The translations under genes and the position numbers were made by a program. Below, piece by piece: positions 20,314-29,498 of a stretch of DNA of 39,415 nucleotides. The notes beneath the pieces are model-generated. The model was not told the DNA's origin and ran no database searches. It saw only the letters and a program-made list of their open reading frames with translations. Where the stretch lies: IMG/VR virus record IMGVR_UViG_3300037502_003122, positions 1 to 39,415 of that record. One strand, 5' to 3'. Numbering within the stretch: the stretch's first letter is position 1; each line of letters starts with the position of its first letter. This DNA comes from a virus.

Positions 20314-21108
20314 TCACCACCCCCTCGCGTAGACGATGGACCCCGTGGGCGTCCCGCTGGTGGCCGACAGCTCCACCGTGACCCCAGCCCCCTCCACCGC
20401 ATCTTCCGGCGCCAGCAGCGGGAAGGCGCCCGAGGTGAACCAGGCGTTGCCGCTGTTCGCCCCGGTCTGCAGCACCCCGCCTACGTACCGGCTGATGACC
20501 TGCCGGGCGCAGTCAATGACCAGCGCATCGTTCGTGGCCAGCGTCCCGGTAAGCGTCACCCGGTGCGTCTCCTCGCCGCTGTAGTTGCGGAGGATGACCA
20601 CCGGGTCGACCACCGACGGCGAGCCGCCGTACAGGTAGACCACCGGCGCCGAGGGGACCGTCCCCACGGGGCAGCTGGTGCGGGCGGTGGACAGCCCGTA
20701 AACCCGGCGCTCCACGTCGTAGCGGGTCGGGTCGACCGCCGTGAAGGTCACGGCCACGTACACCGTCGGGAGGCTGAACCCCCCGGGGTACAGTAGCACC
20801 TCCACCTTGGTGCATGTCGCATACAGCTGGCGGTCGGGAGCGTCGTCGGTGCGCAGCGTGAGCAGGCCGGTAAGGCGCCGCGTCAGAGCGTCGACCGTCG
20901 CCGTACGGTCCAACAGCGTGGCTGGCCGGACGTCCAGCCCTACTGAGACGGTCCGGGTGCCAACCGTGACCTGGCTGCCGAACACCCCCGGGGCGTTGGC
21001 CATGGCCAGCGCCGCGCGCACCGGCATCTCGGGCGCGAGGTGGCCGTCCAGCTGGAGGACCCCGGCGACCAGGTCGCTGATGGGGCGGTCGTTGACGTAG
21101 AAGGACAT
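20314..21108 (-). CDS. distal tail (Dit-like) protein, 264 aa
   Basis: The C-terminal region (CARQVISRYVGGVLQTG, PLLAPEDAVEGAGVTVEL, GSIVYARGW) matches the end of distal tail proteins, where a small disc-forming domain contains a strand with PLL-PG-N. The N-terminus (MSFYVNDRPISDLVAGVLQLDG) fits the hub-binding part. Dit connects the tail tube to the hub and fibres. Starts 3 nt after the hub gene's stop. Confidence 0.72.
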   Translation of the reverse strand: MSFYVNDRPISDLVAGVLQLDGHLAPEMPVRAALAMANAPGVFGSQVTVGTRTVSVGLDVRPATLLDRTATVDALTRRLTGLLTLRTDDAPDRQLYATCTKVEVLLYPGGFSLPTVYVAVTFTAVDPTRYDVERRVYGLSTARTSCPVGTVPSAPVVYLYGGSPSVVDPVVILRNYSGEETHRVTLTGTLATNDALVIDCARQVISRYVGGVLQTGANSGNAWFTSGAFPLLAPEDAVEGAGVTVELSATSGTPTGSIVYARGW

Positions 21109-21111
21109 GGC

Positions 21112-23484
21112 CTAGAGGCTCACGGTGACGCCGGTCAGGCGGGGGGTGATGGCGCCGAGCTCGAGATCGAGCGTCTCTGGCGCGCCCAGGCTGAAGTCCA
21201 GCCGCAGAATCCGCACGGTGGCATTGATCCCGAGCTCGTCCGAGCGCAGGTAGACCCGCTGGCCCAGCGCCAGGGTCCCGCCGGCGCGCTCGAGGTACTC
21301 CAAGTCGACCCCGCGCAGGGTGTACCGCGTCGACTGCCCTGCGCCCTGCAAAACGTCCTGCGCGCGGTGCCACAGCTGGTTGGCGCCGGCGTCGCTGGGG
21401 GTATCGTCCGGCGGGGTCGCCGACTCGCTCAGGGACAGGCTGGCGGTGTGCCAGTAGGTGATGGCGCTGGCCTCCGCGGCGAAAGGCTCGAGGATGCTGT
21501 TCAGCGGTAGCCGACACCGGGCGGGGTACAGCGCCAGTCGCACGGTCTTGTCGGCGGACATGGTGTAATAGGACCCCACCACCATGTCGACCTGCGTGCC
21601 CGTGGCCTGGGTGTTCGGCCGCGCCGCGAGACTGGTCAGGCTGCTGGTGGGCGCTCCCTGCGGAGATCCCGTCGGGGAGGAGGTTGTCGATGCCAGCAGG
21701 GTGCCGTACCCGCCGGTGTCCTCAACCAGCCCCACGCCACAGGCCACGAGCGCGGTGTCAGAGTAGAGGTTGTAGAACGTCTCCAAGGCTGACAGCGTGA
21801 CGCTGACGCGGTAGTGCAGATATGGGGTGGCCGCGTTGTACAACACCTTCACCTTGGTGTTCTGGACGCGCGCGTTGGCGGTGGCCGCCCCGCCTGGGAA
21901 GCGGAAACCGGTCCGCAGCACGTCCGTACCGGCAGCGGGAAATGTCGGGCGTGGGGTTACCAGCACGAGACTGATCGAACCGGCAGCTATCGTCCCGCTC
22001 GCCAGGGGAGGGGCCGAAGCGAACCGCAGGTTCGTCGTGTCGATGCCGTTGATCGCGCTATAGGTCTCGTAGAACGTGATGGTGCCGTTGCCCGAGGAAT
22101 CGGCCTGCACCGTCTCCACGCGCCCGTTGAGGATCACGGTGGCGTCGTCCGTGTACGTCAGCGCGAGAATCTCGCCGTCAAACAGCCAGCTGTTGGCCGG
22201 AGCGCCGCTGAAGGTCAGCGTCTTATAAATGACCGGAACCGCCGCATCGTAGTCCACGGCCTGGCTGACCGTGGCCGTCCACGACGTCGAGGTCGACCTG
22301 GCGTAGCGCGCGTGCTGTGGCGTGAAGGCGGCACCGGCCTGCTCGTTGGACCACTTGGTGGCCGCGCTTGGGCTGGTCCACTGCGTGATGCCACCGTCCT
22401 CGGTCAGCTCACGGCGGAACAAGTTCGACACCCCAGTCCCGACGGTGGCCACCAGTCTGCCGCGGCTCCCGGCAATCCCGGATGGGCTGCTCACTTCCTG
22501 CACGGCCAGATTCCCGGACGTCAACACGGTCACATGCTGGCCGACGGCGAGGGTGCCGATCGACGCCACCCGGACCGCGCTGTCGCTGGACCGCGTGGCG
22601 TCGATCGTCGTGGCCGTACCATCGCGTTGGACCAGCCGGTAGCCGTCCAACTGCCCGTCCTCGCGGATTGGTGCAGGGAGCCCTGCGGACAGGTCCTGCA
22701 GCGACACCCAGTACGGGCCTGAGCCCGTCACCGCCGCGATCTCCCAGACGCATTCCCGCATCGGGGTGCCGTCCGCCGTGAATGGCACGGCCACGGTGGC
22801 GCCGGTCAGCGCGTCTCGTGTCCGCGATAGGGTGCGACAGGAAGCTCCCGATAGTGGAATAACGGGGAGTCCGGCCGCGGGGTCGCTGCTCACATCCAGC
22901 GCGAACCCGGTCAGCACGCCCGCCGTGTACTGGGGCCGCAGCACCACGCGAAATCCCGTGGCCTGCTCGATGCGATCCAACAGGGTCGCGCGGTTCACTC
23001 GGTCTAGCGTGCCCACCTCAATGGGGGCGGTGTAATCAACCGTGCCGAGCGAGAGCCATGAGAGGCCGTCAGCCGCCAGGTTGCTCAGCACATAGTTGGT
23101 CAGCAAGTCAGCGGGCGTGCTGCTCCCGGTCGTGAAGCGGTATACCGGCTCACCCGCGCCCGTGCTTCGGATCAGCCCGCGTACGGCAAGGAGTTGGCGA
23201 ATGCTGCCGGCGGCGATGCTCACATTGCTGCTATCCCCCTCGGCATCTGCGACCTGCGTGACGAACCACCACTCCTCACCCCGCCCGCCGGAGACCACCC
23301 GGAGCGCGCGCCCCTCCCCGACGGAGGCGGCTTCCGCCACGTCCCGCGGCACCAGGATGCGCAGCGAGGCCGCGGTGCCGTACGCATCACTGCCGCTCGC
23401 CGCCTGCCACGGCGACAGGCTGCCAAGGCAGACGGCCCCAGACTGGCAGCGTGGTGCGGTCCACACCTGAATGACCGTGGCCAT
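21112..23484 (-). CDS. tail hub / tail-associated protein, 790 aa
   Basis: A large beta-rich protein immediately downstream of the tape measure. The N-terminal half has an AP-hub-like mix (VPRDVAEAASVGEGRALRV, EVGTLDRVNRATLLDRIEQATGF, LDVSSDPAAGLPVIPLSG), the C-terminal half is strand-rich, and it ends LDFSLGAPETLDLELG. Position and length fit a Tal-type hub closing the tail tube. No peptidase motif is obvious. I chose ATG 23484, which follows the tape measure stop by 4 nt; the earlier in-frame start lies inside the tape measure gene. Confidence 0.78.
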   Translation of the reverse strand: MATVIQVWTAPRCQSGAVCLGSLSPWQAASGSDAYGTAASLRILVPRDVAEAASVGEGRALRVVSGGRGEEWWFVTQVADAEGDSSNVSIAAGSIRQLLAVRGLIRSTGAGEPVYRFTTGSSTPADLLTNYVLSNLAADGLSWLSLGTVDYTAPIEVGTLDRVNRATLLDRIEQATGFRVVLRPQYTAGVLTGFALDVSSDPAAGLPVIPLSGASCRTLSRTRDALTGATVAVPFTADGTPMRECVWEIAAVTGSGPYWVSLQDLSAGLPAPIREDGQLDGYRLVQRDGTATTIDATRSSDSAVRVASIGTLAVGQHVTVLTSGNLAVQEVSSPSGIAGSRGRLVATVGTGVSNLFRRELTEDGGITQWTSPSAATKWSNEQAGAAFTPQHARYARSTSTSWTATVSQAVDYDAAVPVIYKTLTFSGAPANSWLFDGEILALTYTDDATVILNGRVETVQADSSGNGTITFYETYSAINGIDTTNLRFASAPPLASGTIAAGSISLVLVTPRPTFPAAGTDVLRTGFRFPGGAATANARVQNTKVKVLYNAATPYLHYRVSVTLSALETFYNLYSDTALVACGVGLVEDTGGYGTLLASTTSSPTGSPQGAPTSSLTSLAARPNTQATGTQVDMVVGSYYTMSADKTVRLALYPARCRLPLNSILEPFAAEASAITYWHTASLSLSESATPPDDTPSDAGANQLWHRAQDVLQGAGQSTRYTLRGVDLEYLERAGGTLALGQRVYLRSDELGINATVRILRLDFSLGAPETLDLELGAITPRLTGVTVSL

Positions 23485-23488
23485 GGGG

Positions 23489-25996
23489 CTACAGCGTGAG
23501 CTGGACGCCGCGCTGTGCGGCGAGTGCGCGGCGCGCCGCCTCAAGCTCCTGGTCAATGCGGTCGACCATGGCGCTCGTCAGGGACTGCTGCAGCACCCCT
23601 AGGATGCTCTCCGCGGCGTCCGCGGTCCGCTCCGAGGCTTCGGCGATCCGGGTGTGCAGGGCCGTGTGGCTTCGCAGGAGATCGGTCACTGCCGTGGTCT
23701 GCTCGGTGATCGTGTCCTGCACCGACACTGCGGCGCCGCCCGTTTCGACCAGGCCGATGCCTGGTACGTTTACCGGGGTTTCGCCCGCAGCGGCCGTTTC
23801 CTCGGTGAGGTCGTCGATCCGCTGGATCAGGTCCGTGACGAGCTCGAGGAACTGCACCCCGGTGAGCCCGCCCAGCTCCCCCGCCGACAGCCCGCCGGCG
23901 TTCATCCGGTCGAACAGCGCCTTGAGATTGGCGCGGCTGCCGGCCAGGTCGTTGATGTTCAGCGCGTTCCCCAACGACCCGAAGGCGAACCGCCCGCCCA
24001 GCCCGAACAGCGCCGCCAGCTGCCCGCGCGCATCGAGCTGGTCGACGTCGAATCGCGCCCGCGTCTGCTGCAGCTGCGCGCTGTAGTCCGTGCCAAACTG
24101 GCCCAGCTCCACCAGCCCCATGGCCTCCAGCAGCGCCTTGATGCCGTCCACCGACAGCGCCCCGGAGCTGCTGGTGATCTGGATCCCGAGCTGCTCCGCC
24201 AGCTTCTTGAGGTCGCCGAAGCCCAGCCCCTGCCGCCGCAGGGCGTTGATGACGTCCGCCTGGTTCTGCGCGCCGCGCCCGCCGCGGAGGTTGCCGACCA
24301 CCGACTGCAGCGCCGTCTGGATCCGGCCAAAGTCCTCGCCGGTCACGTCGAGCCCAAGGTCGCCGATCCGGTCGCGGAGCTGCCGCATGGCGTCGGTGTT
24401 GGCGGCGATGAGGCGGCGCCGCTCGGGGTCGCCGCCGATCATCTTGGAGATGATGTTGGCGGCGGAGGCGATGACCTGCGCCCACGCGGCCGGGTCCTTG
24501 CCGCCGCTGCTGAACAGCTTGGAGACCCCTTCGGCCAGATTGATGACGCTGTTGAGCGTGGCCGCGGCCTCGTTGTCCATGATGCCAAACGCCTGCGCCG
24601 CGTCGGCGCCGGCGCGGGCGATGACCGCCACGCCGTCGGCCAGCTCGCGGGCCTCCCGGCTGCTACTCTTGATGGAGGTACCGGTGGCGTCGAACTTCTT
24701 CCGGACCTCATCGGTCTCAAGCCGCAGCCGCTCCATGTTCCGCTGGAACTCGGCGGCGATCTTGGCGTCGAGCTGCTGCTTGGCCGACTCGCCCAGGGAG
24801 ACCAGCGCCTCGTCGGTCTGCTCGATGGCCGCCTTGAGCGGGACCAGCTCGGGGATGGTCGTGGCCGCCATCCGGCGCCCTGCCGTCGAAACCCCGGTGG
24901 CGGCCGCGTTGGCCTTGGTGATGTTCGACTCGAAGGCCGCGTCCAGCTCCCGCTGCTTGGTGGCGGTATTGCTGACGTCCTTGCCTAGGTTGGAGGCCGC
25001 GTCCGATAGGTCGTTCAGCGCCTTGCCCATGTCGGTGGCCGTCTTGACCTGCCGCGCGCCCCACTCCCGCATTGTGTCGTTGCCGGTCAGTTTCCCAAGG
25101 CCCTCCGCCACCAGCCCCACGATGCCGTAGACGTTGTTCAGCACCTTGGCGAAGCCGGTGAACGCCAGCGTCAGCCCCTGCGCGAGCAGGATGATGAGCG
25201 GCTCCAGCACCGGCATGAGCTTGGCGCCCAGCTGCAGCGTGAACGACCGCAGCGGATCCAGCGCCCGTCCGAACGCCACTCGTGCGTTCTCTAGGCTGTT
25301 GTTCATCTGCTCCGTCTGGCCCGCCGTGGTCTCCAGGTACTTGGCGTAGATGCCCTGCACCTTGAGCCCGGAGTCGGTGGCCTCCGTCAGCAGCGCCTGC
25401 GCCTTCTGCTGGTCGGTCAGCTTGGCCGCCGAGACGCCGATCCGGTCGGCGAACTCCTTGTAGATCACGCTGGGGTTCTTCCCGAACAGCTTGTCCGTCC
25501 CCTCGTCGATGCCGAGGATGGCCTGCTGCACCGCCTGCAGCGTCTGGGCGGAGCTCATCCCGCGGGCGGCGCCGATCTCGAGGAACGACGCCAGCGCGTC
25601 CTTGGCCTTGCTGGTGTCCCCGGCCTTGCTGGCCAGCTTGGCCACCTCCGCGGCGAAGTCGTTGGCCACGCCGGCCGACAGTTTGAACGACTCGCGCCCG
25701 GTGTCGGCGATCTCCTTGAGCGTCCTGAGCGGCGTCCCGGTCATCTTGGCCGCGCCCTCCAGCTTCTGCAGGGAGGAGCGGTAACTGTCGAACGCCTGGA
25801 AGCTGGACGTCAGCTGGTCCTTGAGAACGCGCGCCGCCTGCACGGCCATGTCCCACGCGGCCTTGAGGTCGACAAAGCTCTTGAACCACCCCTTGATCCC
25901 GCCGGTGAAGCGGTCCATCCCCTTTCCGGCCTCGTCGGCCGCCTTGGAGACGTACTCCTCGCCGTTGATGACGACGGTGACCTCGCGCTTGGCCAT
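23489..25996 (-). CDS. tape measure protein, 835 aa
   Basis: A long helical protein with an N-terminal coiled-coil part (EYVSKAADEAGKGMDRF), alanine/lysine-rich helices through the middle, a hydrophobic span (about residues 270-310, MPVLEPLIILLAQGLTLAF) and helical repeats to the end. At about 1.5 angstrom per residue the predicted tail length is near 125 nm. It sets tail length and is extruded through the tail at infection. Starts 1 nt after the chaperone gene's stop. Confidence 0.93.
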   Translation of the reverse strand: MAKREVTVVINGEEYVSKAADEAGKGMDRFTGGIKGWFKSFVDLKAAWDMAVQAARVLKDQLTSSFQAFDSYRSSLQKLEGAAKMTGTPLRTLKEIADTGRESFKLSAGVANDFAAEVAKLASKAGDTSKAKDALASFLEIGAARGMSSAQTLQAVQQAILGIDEGTDKLFGKNPSVIYKEFADRIGVSAAKLTDQQKAQALLTEATDSGLKVQGIYAKYLETTAGQTEQMNNSLENARVAFGRALDPLRSFTLQLGAKLMPVLEPLIILLAQGLTLAFTGFAKVLNNVYGIVGLVAEGLGKLTGNDTMREWGARQVKTATDMGKALNDLSDAASNLGKDVSNTATKQRELDAAFESNITKANAAATGVSTAGRRMAATTIPELVPLKAAIEQTDEALVSLGESAKQQLDAKIAAEFQRNMERLRLETDEVRKKFDATGTSIKSSSREARELADGVAVIARAGADAAQAFGIMDNEAAATLNSVINLAEGVSKLFSSGGKDPAAWAQVIASAANIISKMIGGDPERRRLIAANTDAMRQLRDRIGDLGLDVTGEDFGRIQTALQSVVGNLRGGRGAQNQADVINALRRQGLGFGDLKKLAEQLGIQITSSSGALSVDGIKALLEAMGLVELGQFGTDYSAQLQQTRARFDVDQLDARGQLAALFGLGGRFAFGSLGNALNINDLAGSRANLKALFDRMNAGGLSAGELGGLTGVQFLELVTDLIQRIDDLTEETAAAGETPVNVPGIGLVETGGAAVSVQDTITEQTTAVTDLLRSHTALHTRIAEASERTADAAESILGVLQQSLTSAMVDRIDQELEAARRALAAQRGVQLTL

Positions 25997-25997
25997 G

Positions 25998-26684
25998 TCA
26001 GTGCACCGGCTGGTCGGTGGGATACGCCAGGCGCAGCAGCTCGCGGCGCGCCCGCTGCCCGTCCTTGGCCATGGCCAGCGTGTACCCGTCGGCCACCACC
26101 ATGCGCTGCCGCGCCTCCAGCGCCTGCAGCCCCACGTACTCCAGCCACGTCACCGCGAACGGCGCGTAGCCGTCCGCCGTGCGCCAGCGGCCGGGGTTGT
26201 AGTACCAGCCGTCCCCGTACGCCGCCCGGACGGTGAGGGCCGCGGTCGCCAGCGTCGGATGCGGGCCCAGCGCCGCCCCGGCGCCGTAGACCTGCGCGCG
26301 CTGCGTCCGGCGCAGCTCCTCCACCGGGTCCAGCGGCCCGTCCTCCATGCGGCCCAGTCCGGGCACGCTGAACAGCGCCGCCAGCACGCGGGTGCGCACG
26401 TCGTCCGGGAGCCGCAGCAGCAGCGCCACCGGACGCCCGGTCAGCCGGTGCCACCAGCGCACCGGGAACAACGCCCCCAGCACCTCGGCGAGCGCCAACA
26501 GCGACGCCACCGGGTCCTGCCGCGCCGCTTCGAGGCGCAGCATCTGGGGGGTCGAGATCGGCCGCGCCGTCCAGGTGCGCGCGACCCGCGTCCACCAGCG
26601 CCCCAGCCACGACGCGCGAGCGCGGCCGATGGCAATCACCACCGGCCGCTCCGCCGCCGTCAGGGTCGAGGCGCTGTAGTGCAC
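25998..26684 (-). CDS. tail assembly chaperone-like protein, 228 aa
   Basis: Lies between the tail tube and tape measure genes, the usual place for G/GT-type chaperones. It is rich in Arg/Trp/Leu, starts MHYSASTLTAAERPVV and has helices such as PVASLLALAEVLGALFP. I see no slippery heptamer near its end and no second ORF that would encode a T extension, so programmed frameshifting is not evident. GTG 26684 is the likely start, with a weak ribosome-binding site. Confidence 0.7.
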   Translation of the reverse strand: MHYSASTLTAAERPVVIAIGRARASWLGRWWTRVARTWTARPISTPQMLRLEAARQDPVASLLALAEVLGALFPVRWWHRLTGRPVALLLRLPDDVRTRVLAALFSVPGLGRMEDGPLDPVEELRRTQRAQVYGAGAALGPHPTLATAALTVRAAYGDGWYYNPGRWRTADGYAPFAVTWLEYVGLQALEARQRMVVADGYTLAMAKDGQRARRELLRLAYPTDQPVH

Positions 26685-26700
26685 CGAGGGGCGCCGGTGC

Positions 26701-27708
26701 TCAGTTGAACAGCAGCGAGAAGAAGTCGTTCGCCGCCGGCGTGGTGGCGAACGCCCGGAACGTCAGGTTGACCGTGGCCAGCGCCCCGTCGTTGGACGGC
26801 GTGGCGGCGGTCAGCTGCGCCTGCGGGAGCGTCAGCTTGTAGCGGTTGTACTGGGTGCTGCCCACGGTCAGGTCCACCGCGGCGCTGGTCCCGGCAGCCA
26901 TGACCGCCTCGGGGTCGTAAGTCGCGCGCGCGGGGCGCTCGATCTCCAGCTCCAGCTCGGGGGCCATGCCGCCGGGCACGAACCCGGCATGGCCACCGGC
27001 GAGGTTCTGCTGCACGCGGGCCGTGTCCACCGACCGGTTGAGCCGGAAGGCCGCGCGGCGCACCACCGCGGTGGCCAGCGCGCCGATGTTCACCACCATG
27101 CCGGGGCCGATGGGCGGAACCACCGAGGTCGCCTGGTGCGTCAGCGCCGGGAGGGTCACGTCCGACGGGAGCGACCCGGCGATGCCGCGCCAGTCGAAGG
27201 TGAAGATCGGCACCCCGAGCCCCTGCGTCTCGAAAGCGAAGTCGCACAGAACGCCGGTCTGGTCGAACTGGCTCCCCTGGGCGAACTGCCGCACGGTGAG
27301 CGTGGTGAACGTCGTCCCGAACGCCGTGGGGGTGTACGTCCACTGAGGCGTCGGGGAGGCGCTGTAGGTGGCGTCCAGCCCCGCGGCCTTCAGCCAGCGG
27401 TGCACCTCGTTGGGAGGAAACGCCGACGCGGAGTAGGCGGAGCCCAGCCCCTTGGGCAGGCACTGGAACTGCCCCTGCCGGAAGCGGCCAGCGGGCGCCG
27501 TGCGCCGCTGCGGCCCCAGCGTGCCGGACCCGCGCCCGGTCGCCCCGTCGAAGACGTAGTCGTAGGCGGTGGGCGCCTCGGGGTCGCCGTCGCCGATGTA
27601 GGGGGTGCAGGCGTCGGTGCTGTTGGACAGCGTCTCCGCGGTGCCGGAATCGGCCTCCTCCTTGGCGAGGAAGCCGATGACCTGGTTCAGGCGTGCAGCG
27701 GTTGCCAT
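26701..27708 (-). CDS. major tail tube protein, 335 aa
   Basis: Starts MATAARLNQVIGFLAKEE; beta-rich with many Thr/Ala (VRQFAQGSQFDQTGVLCDFAFE, MAPELELEIERPARATYDPEAV, DLTVGSTQYNRYKLTLPQAQ). Length and position upstream of the chaperone and tape measure genes fit a tail tube subunit. The C-terminal third resembles the Ig-like tail-tube fold. ATG 27708, 3 nt after the preceding stop. Confidence 0.82.
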   Translation of the reverse strand: MATAARLNQVIGFLAKEEADSGTAETLSNSTDACTPYIGDGDPEAPTAYDYVFDGATGRGSGTLGPQRRTAPAGRFRQGQFQCLPKGLGSAYSASAFPPNEVHRWLKAAGLDATYSASPTPQWTYTPTAFGTTFTTLTVRQFAQGSQFDQTGVLCDFAFETQGLGVPIFTFDWRGIAGSLPSDVTLPALTHQATSVVPPIGPGMVVNIGALATAVVRRAAFRLNRSVDTARVQQNLAGGHAGFVPGGMAPELELEIERPARATYDPEAVMAAGTSAAVDLTVGSTQYNRYKLTLPQAQLTAATPSNDGALATVNLTFRAFATTPAANDFFSLLFN

Positions 27709-27711
27709 GCG

Positions 27712-27915
27712 TCAGTCCTCGGTGGGGGGCGTGGTCGGGATGTCGGCCGCCTGGGCGGGCGGCGCAGCGGGGGCCAGCGGCACCAGCTCCGCGCCCTCCA
27801 GGGCAGCGGCGGGCGGCTTGGCCATGTAGGCGGCGCGCTTGGCGAGCGCGAGGTCGACGGGGAACGGGACCTTGCGGGCCTCGGTCGCCGACACGGGGTG
27901 GAGGAAGTAGTCCAT
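27712..27915 (-). CDS. small hypothetical protein, 67 aa
   Basis: Starts MDYFLHPVSATEARKV, followed by a helix (PVDLALAKRAAYMAKPP) and an Ala/Pro/Thr-rich tail. ATG 27915 lies 5 nt after the preceding stop. Located between the head-tail genes and the tail tube; may help tail tube assembly, but no motif indicates this. Confidence 0.7.
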   Translation of the reverse strand: MDYFLHPVSATEARKVPFPVDLALAKRAAYMAKPPAAALEGAELVPLAPAAPPAQAADIPTTPPTED

Positions 27916-27920
27916 GGCGG

Positions 27921-28445
27921 TCAGCTCAGGGCGTAGAGGTCGCGGACGCGAATGGGGATGATCATCCCCAGCGTCACCCGGGCGTCGTCGTTCGCCTGGT
28001 ACAGCTCGGTCCGGATCTCCCGGAGCTCGATGAGCTGCACCTGGTTGCGCAGCCGGGCCGCCTCGCCGGCGGCGGTGGTCCACAGCGCGCCGAGGCTCTT
28101 GGTCACCGCGCGCAGCACCTGGGCGGTGTCGTTGAACGCCACCTCGGTGGCCACGTTGGCGGCGGCGTAGCGGATCCCCAGCTCCACCAGCATGTCGGCC
28201 GGGTAGGGGCGCACGGTCGGCGACGTCGTGGTGATCGCCGTGGCGGTGGTGGTCACCAGCAGCGCCGGCAGGGTGTCCGGGATCTGTCCCCGGGCCACCT
28301 CGGCGTTGCGGGTGTCGTCCGACACCGTCACCGCGGCGGCGCGCGCCACGCCCGCCTCCAGCGGGGCGGCGGCCAGGATGGCGTTGATCCCGTAGGTGGG
28401 GTCGGCCATCCAGTCGGCCACGGCGCGGACGGTCTCGAACAGCAC
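27921..28445 (-). CDS. head-tail or tail completion protein, 174 aa
   Basis: The GTG at 28445 follows the preceding stop by 2 nt with GGGGA 7-8 nt upstream. Mixed alpha/beta: LFETVRAVADWMADPTYGINAIL, MLVELGIRYAAANVATEVAFN, ending MIIPIRVRDLYALS. Its place between the FII-like connector and the tail tube is where the tail terminator is normally encoded. That role is inferred from order only. Confidence 0.72.
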   Translation of the reverse strand: MLFETVRAVADWMADPTYGINAILAAAPLEAGVARAAAVTVSDDTRNAEVARGQIPDTLPALLVTTTATAITTTSPTVRPYPADMLVELGIRYAAANVATEVAFNDTAQVLRAVTKSLGALWTTAAGEAARLRNQVQLIELREIRTELYQANDDARVTLGMIIPIRVRDLYALS

Positions 28446-28447
28446 GG

Positions 28448-28759
28448 TCAGGTCCCCGAGACGGGCGCGAGCAGGTAGCGCACCAGCTCCCCGTCTTCCT
28501 GGGGCAGCACGGCGCGCACCTCGAAGCTGGCGCCGTCCACCGTCAGGCGGCTGTTCTGCTTCACCGCCGCCGGCAGGGCGCCGCGCTCGATGGTCAGCAT
28601 CCGCGCATCCCGGCGCACCTCGCCGCCCACCCCGTCGTCCAGCAGGGTGGCGTCGTGGTCGAACAGGCCGCGCGTGCGGGTGGTGCCGTAGACCACCGGC
28701 ACCGACAGGGGCCCGCGGCACATGGCCGCGAGGTGGCGGGTCACCAGCGCCGGGGGCAT
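28448..28759 (-). CDS. head-tail connector, gpFII/Phage_attach-like, 103 aa
   Basis: The closing strands (NSRLTVDGASFEVRAVLPQEDGELVRYLLA) follow the pattern of small head-tail joining proteins related to lambda FII. ATG 28759 overlaps the preceding stop (TAATG). It would seal the portal after packaging and dock the tail. Confidence 0.68.
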   Translation of the reverse strand: MPPALVTRHLAAMCRGPLSVPVVYGTTRTRGLFDHDATLLDDGVGGEVRRDARMLTIERGALPAAVKQNSRLTVDGASFEVRAVLPQEDGELVRYLLAPVSGT

Positions 28760-28971
28760 TACCGCGCCCGGCGCGGGCGCCCGCGCGGCAGCCCACGGTC
28801 CGCCCCCACAGGGGCGGCCGGGGCGGGAACGGACAGCACCGGCTGCGCGTCGGCGTCGGCCGCGGACTCGGGGAGCTCCGCACGGCCGTCGGCCAGCATG
28901 GCGCGCGCGCTCTGCGGGAGGAGGTCAATGACCTCCCCCACGCGGGCCCCGTAGCGCAGCCGGACCAGCAT
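28759..28971 (-). CDS. small head-completion-region protein, 70 aa
   Basis: Starts MLVRLRYGARVGEVIDLLPQSARAMLADGRAEL, a short opening common to small phage head-module proteins. It is followed by an Ala/Pro-rich stretch and an Arg-rich end (GRPRRAR). ATG 28971 overlaps the preceding TAA (TAATG), and its own TAA overlaps the next ATG in the same way. Function is unproven. Confidence 0.68.
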   Translation of the reverse strand: MLVRLRYGARVGEVIDLLPQSARAMLADGRAELPESAADADAQPVLSVPAPAAPVGADRGLPRGRPRRAR

Positions 28972-29441
28972 TAGTCGACGCGGGCGTTCGCGCCGAGCTC
29001 CGTGGCGTGCTTCGGCACCGCCACGAGGAACGCCGACGTGATGTTGGCCGCGTTCGACGCGCCCGTGCTCACGCGCACGCAGTCGAAGCCGCCGGCCACG
29101 TCGAGCGCCGCCGGGTCGATCAAGAACTCCACCTTCTTGGCCGTCACCGCCGCCGAGGTGGTAAAGCTGGCCGCGGCCGTCGCCCGGGTTGCCACCGTCG
29201 TGGTGGCGAGGTCCTGCGCGTGGAAGATCGGCACAGCCGGGATGGCCTTGTTGCCGGTGCCCGCCACCGCGGTGCACTGCTCGGGGGTCAGCGCCACGGT
29301 GGCCGCGTTCCCCTGGTTGACGTAGCACACCAGCTTCACGACGCCGGTGTAATTCTTGAGGCTGACGGCGCGCGACGCCCGGCCCGCGGCGTCGGCCGCC
29401 GGGTCGAGGATCGGGAGCACCTCGTAGTCCTGCACGTTCAT
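28971..29441 (-). CDS. probable capsid decoration/accessory protein, 156 aa
   Basis: Beta-rich, Ala/Thr/Val-rich protein directly downstream of the capsid gene (NVQDYEVLPILDPAADAAG, AVPIFHAQDLATTTVATRA, VEFLIDPAALDVAGGFDCV). Position and composition fit a head decoration or stabilising protein. GGAG lies about 9 nt before ATG 29441, and the upstream gap contains a strong hairpin. Confidence 0.7.
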   Translation of the reverse strand: MNVQDYEVLPILDPAADAAGRASRAVSLKNYTGVVKLVCYVNQGNAATVALTPEQCTAVAGTGNKAIPAVPIFHAQDLATTTVATRATAAASFTTSAAVTAKKVEFLIDPAALDVAGGFDCVRVSTGASNAANITSAFLVAVPKHATELGANARVD

Positions 29442-29467
29442 GGAAGGGTCTCCGGAAAGGCGTGGGG

Positions 29468-29491
29468 GCGGGGGGCCAGTCGGCCCCCCGC
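29468..29491 (-). other. strong stem-loop between capsid and decoration genes
   Basis: GCGGGGGGCC-AGTC-GGCCCCCCGC is a perfect 10-bp stem with a 4-nt loop, 8 nt after the capsid stop. No T run follows on the minus strand, so complete termination is unlikely. It may protect the abundant capsid mRNA or partially attenuate downstream expression. Confidence 0.6.
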
Positions 29492-29498
29492 GTTTGGA

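Noticed and set aside
25810-26610. Programmed frameshift in the tail chaperone (G/GT type)
   Set aside because: The alternative frame runs far into the tape measure gene and is explained by GC content. No slippery heptamer is seen near 26000.
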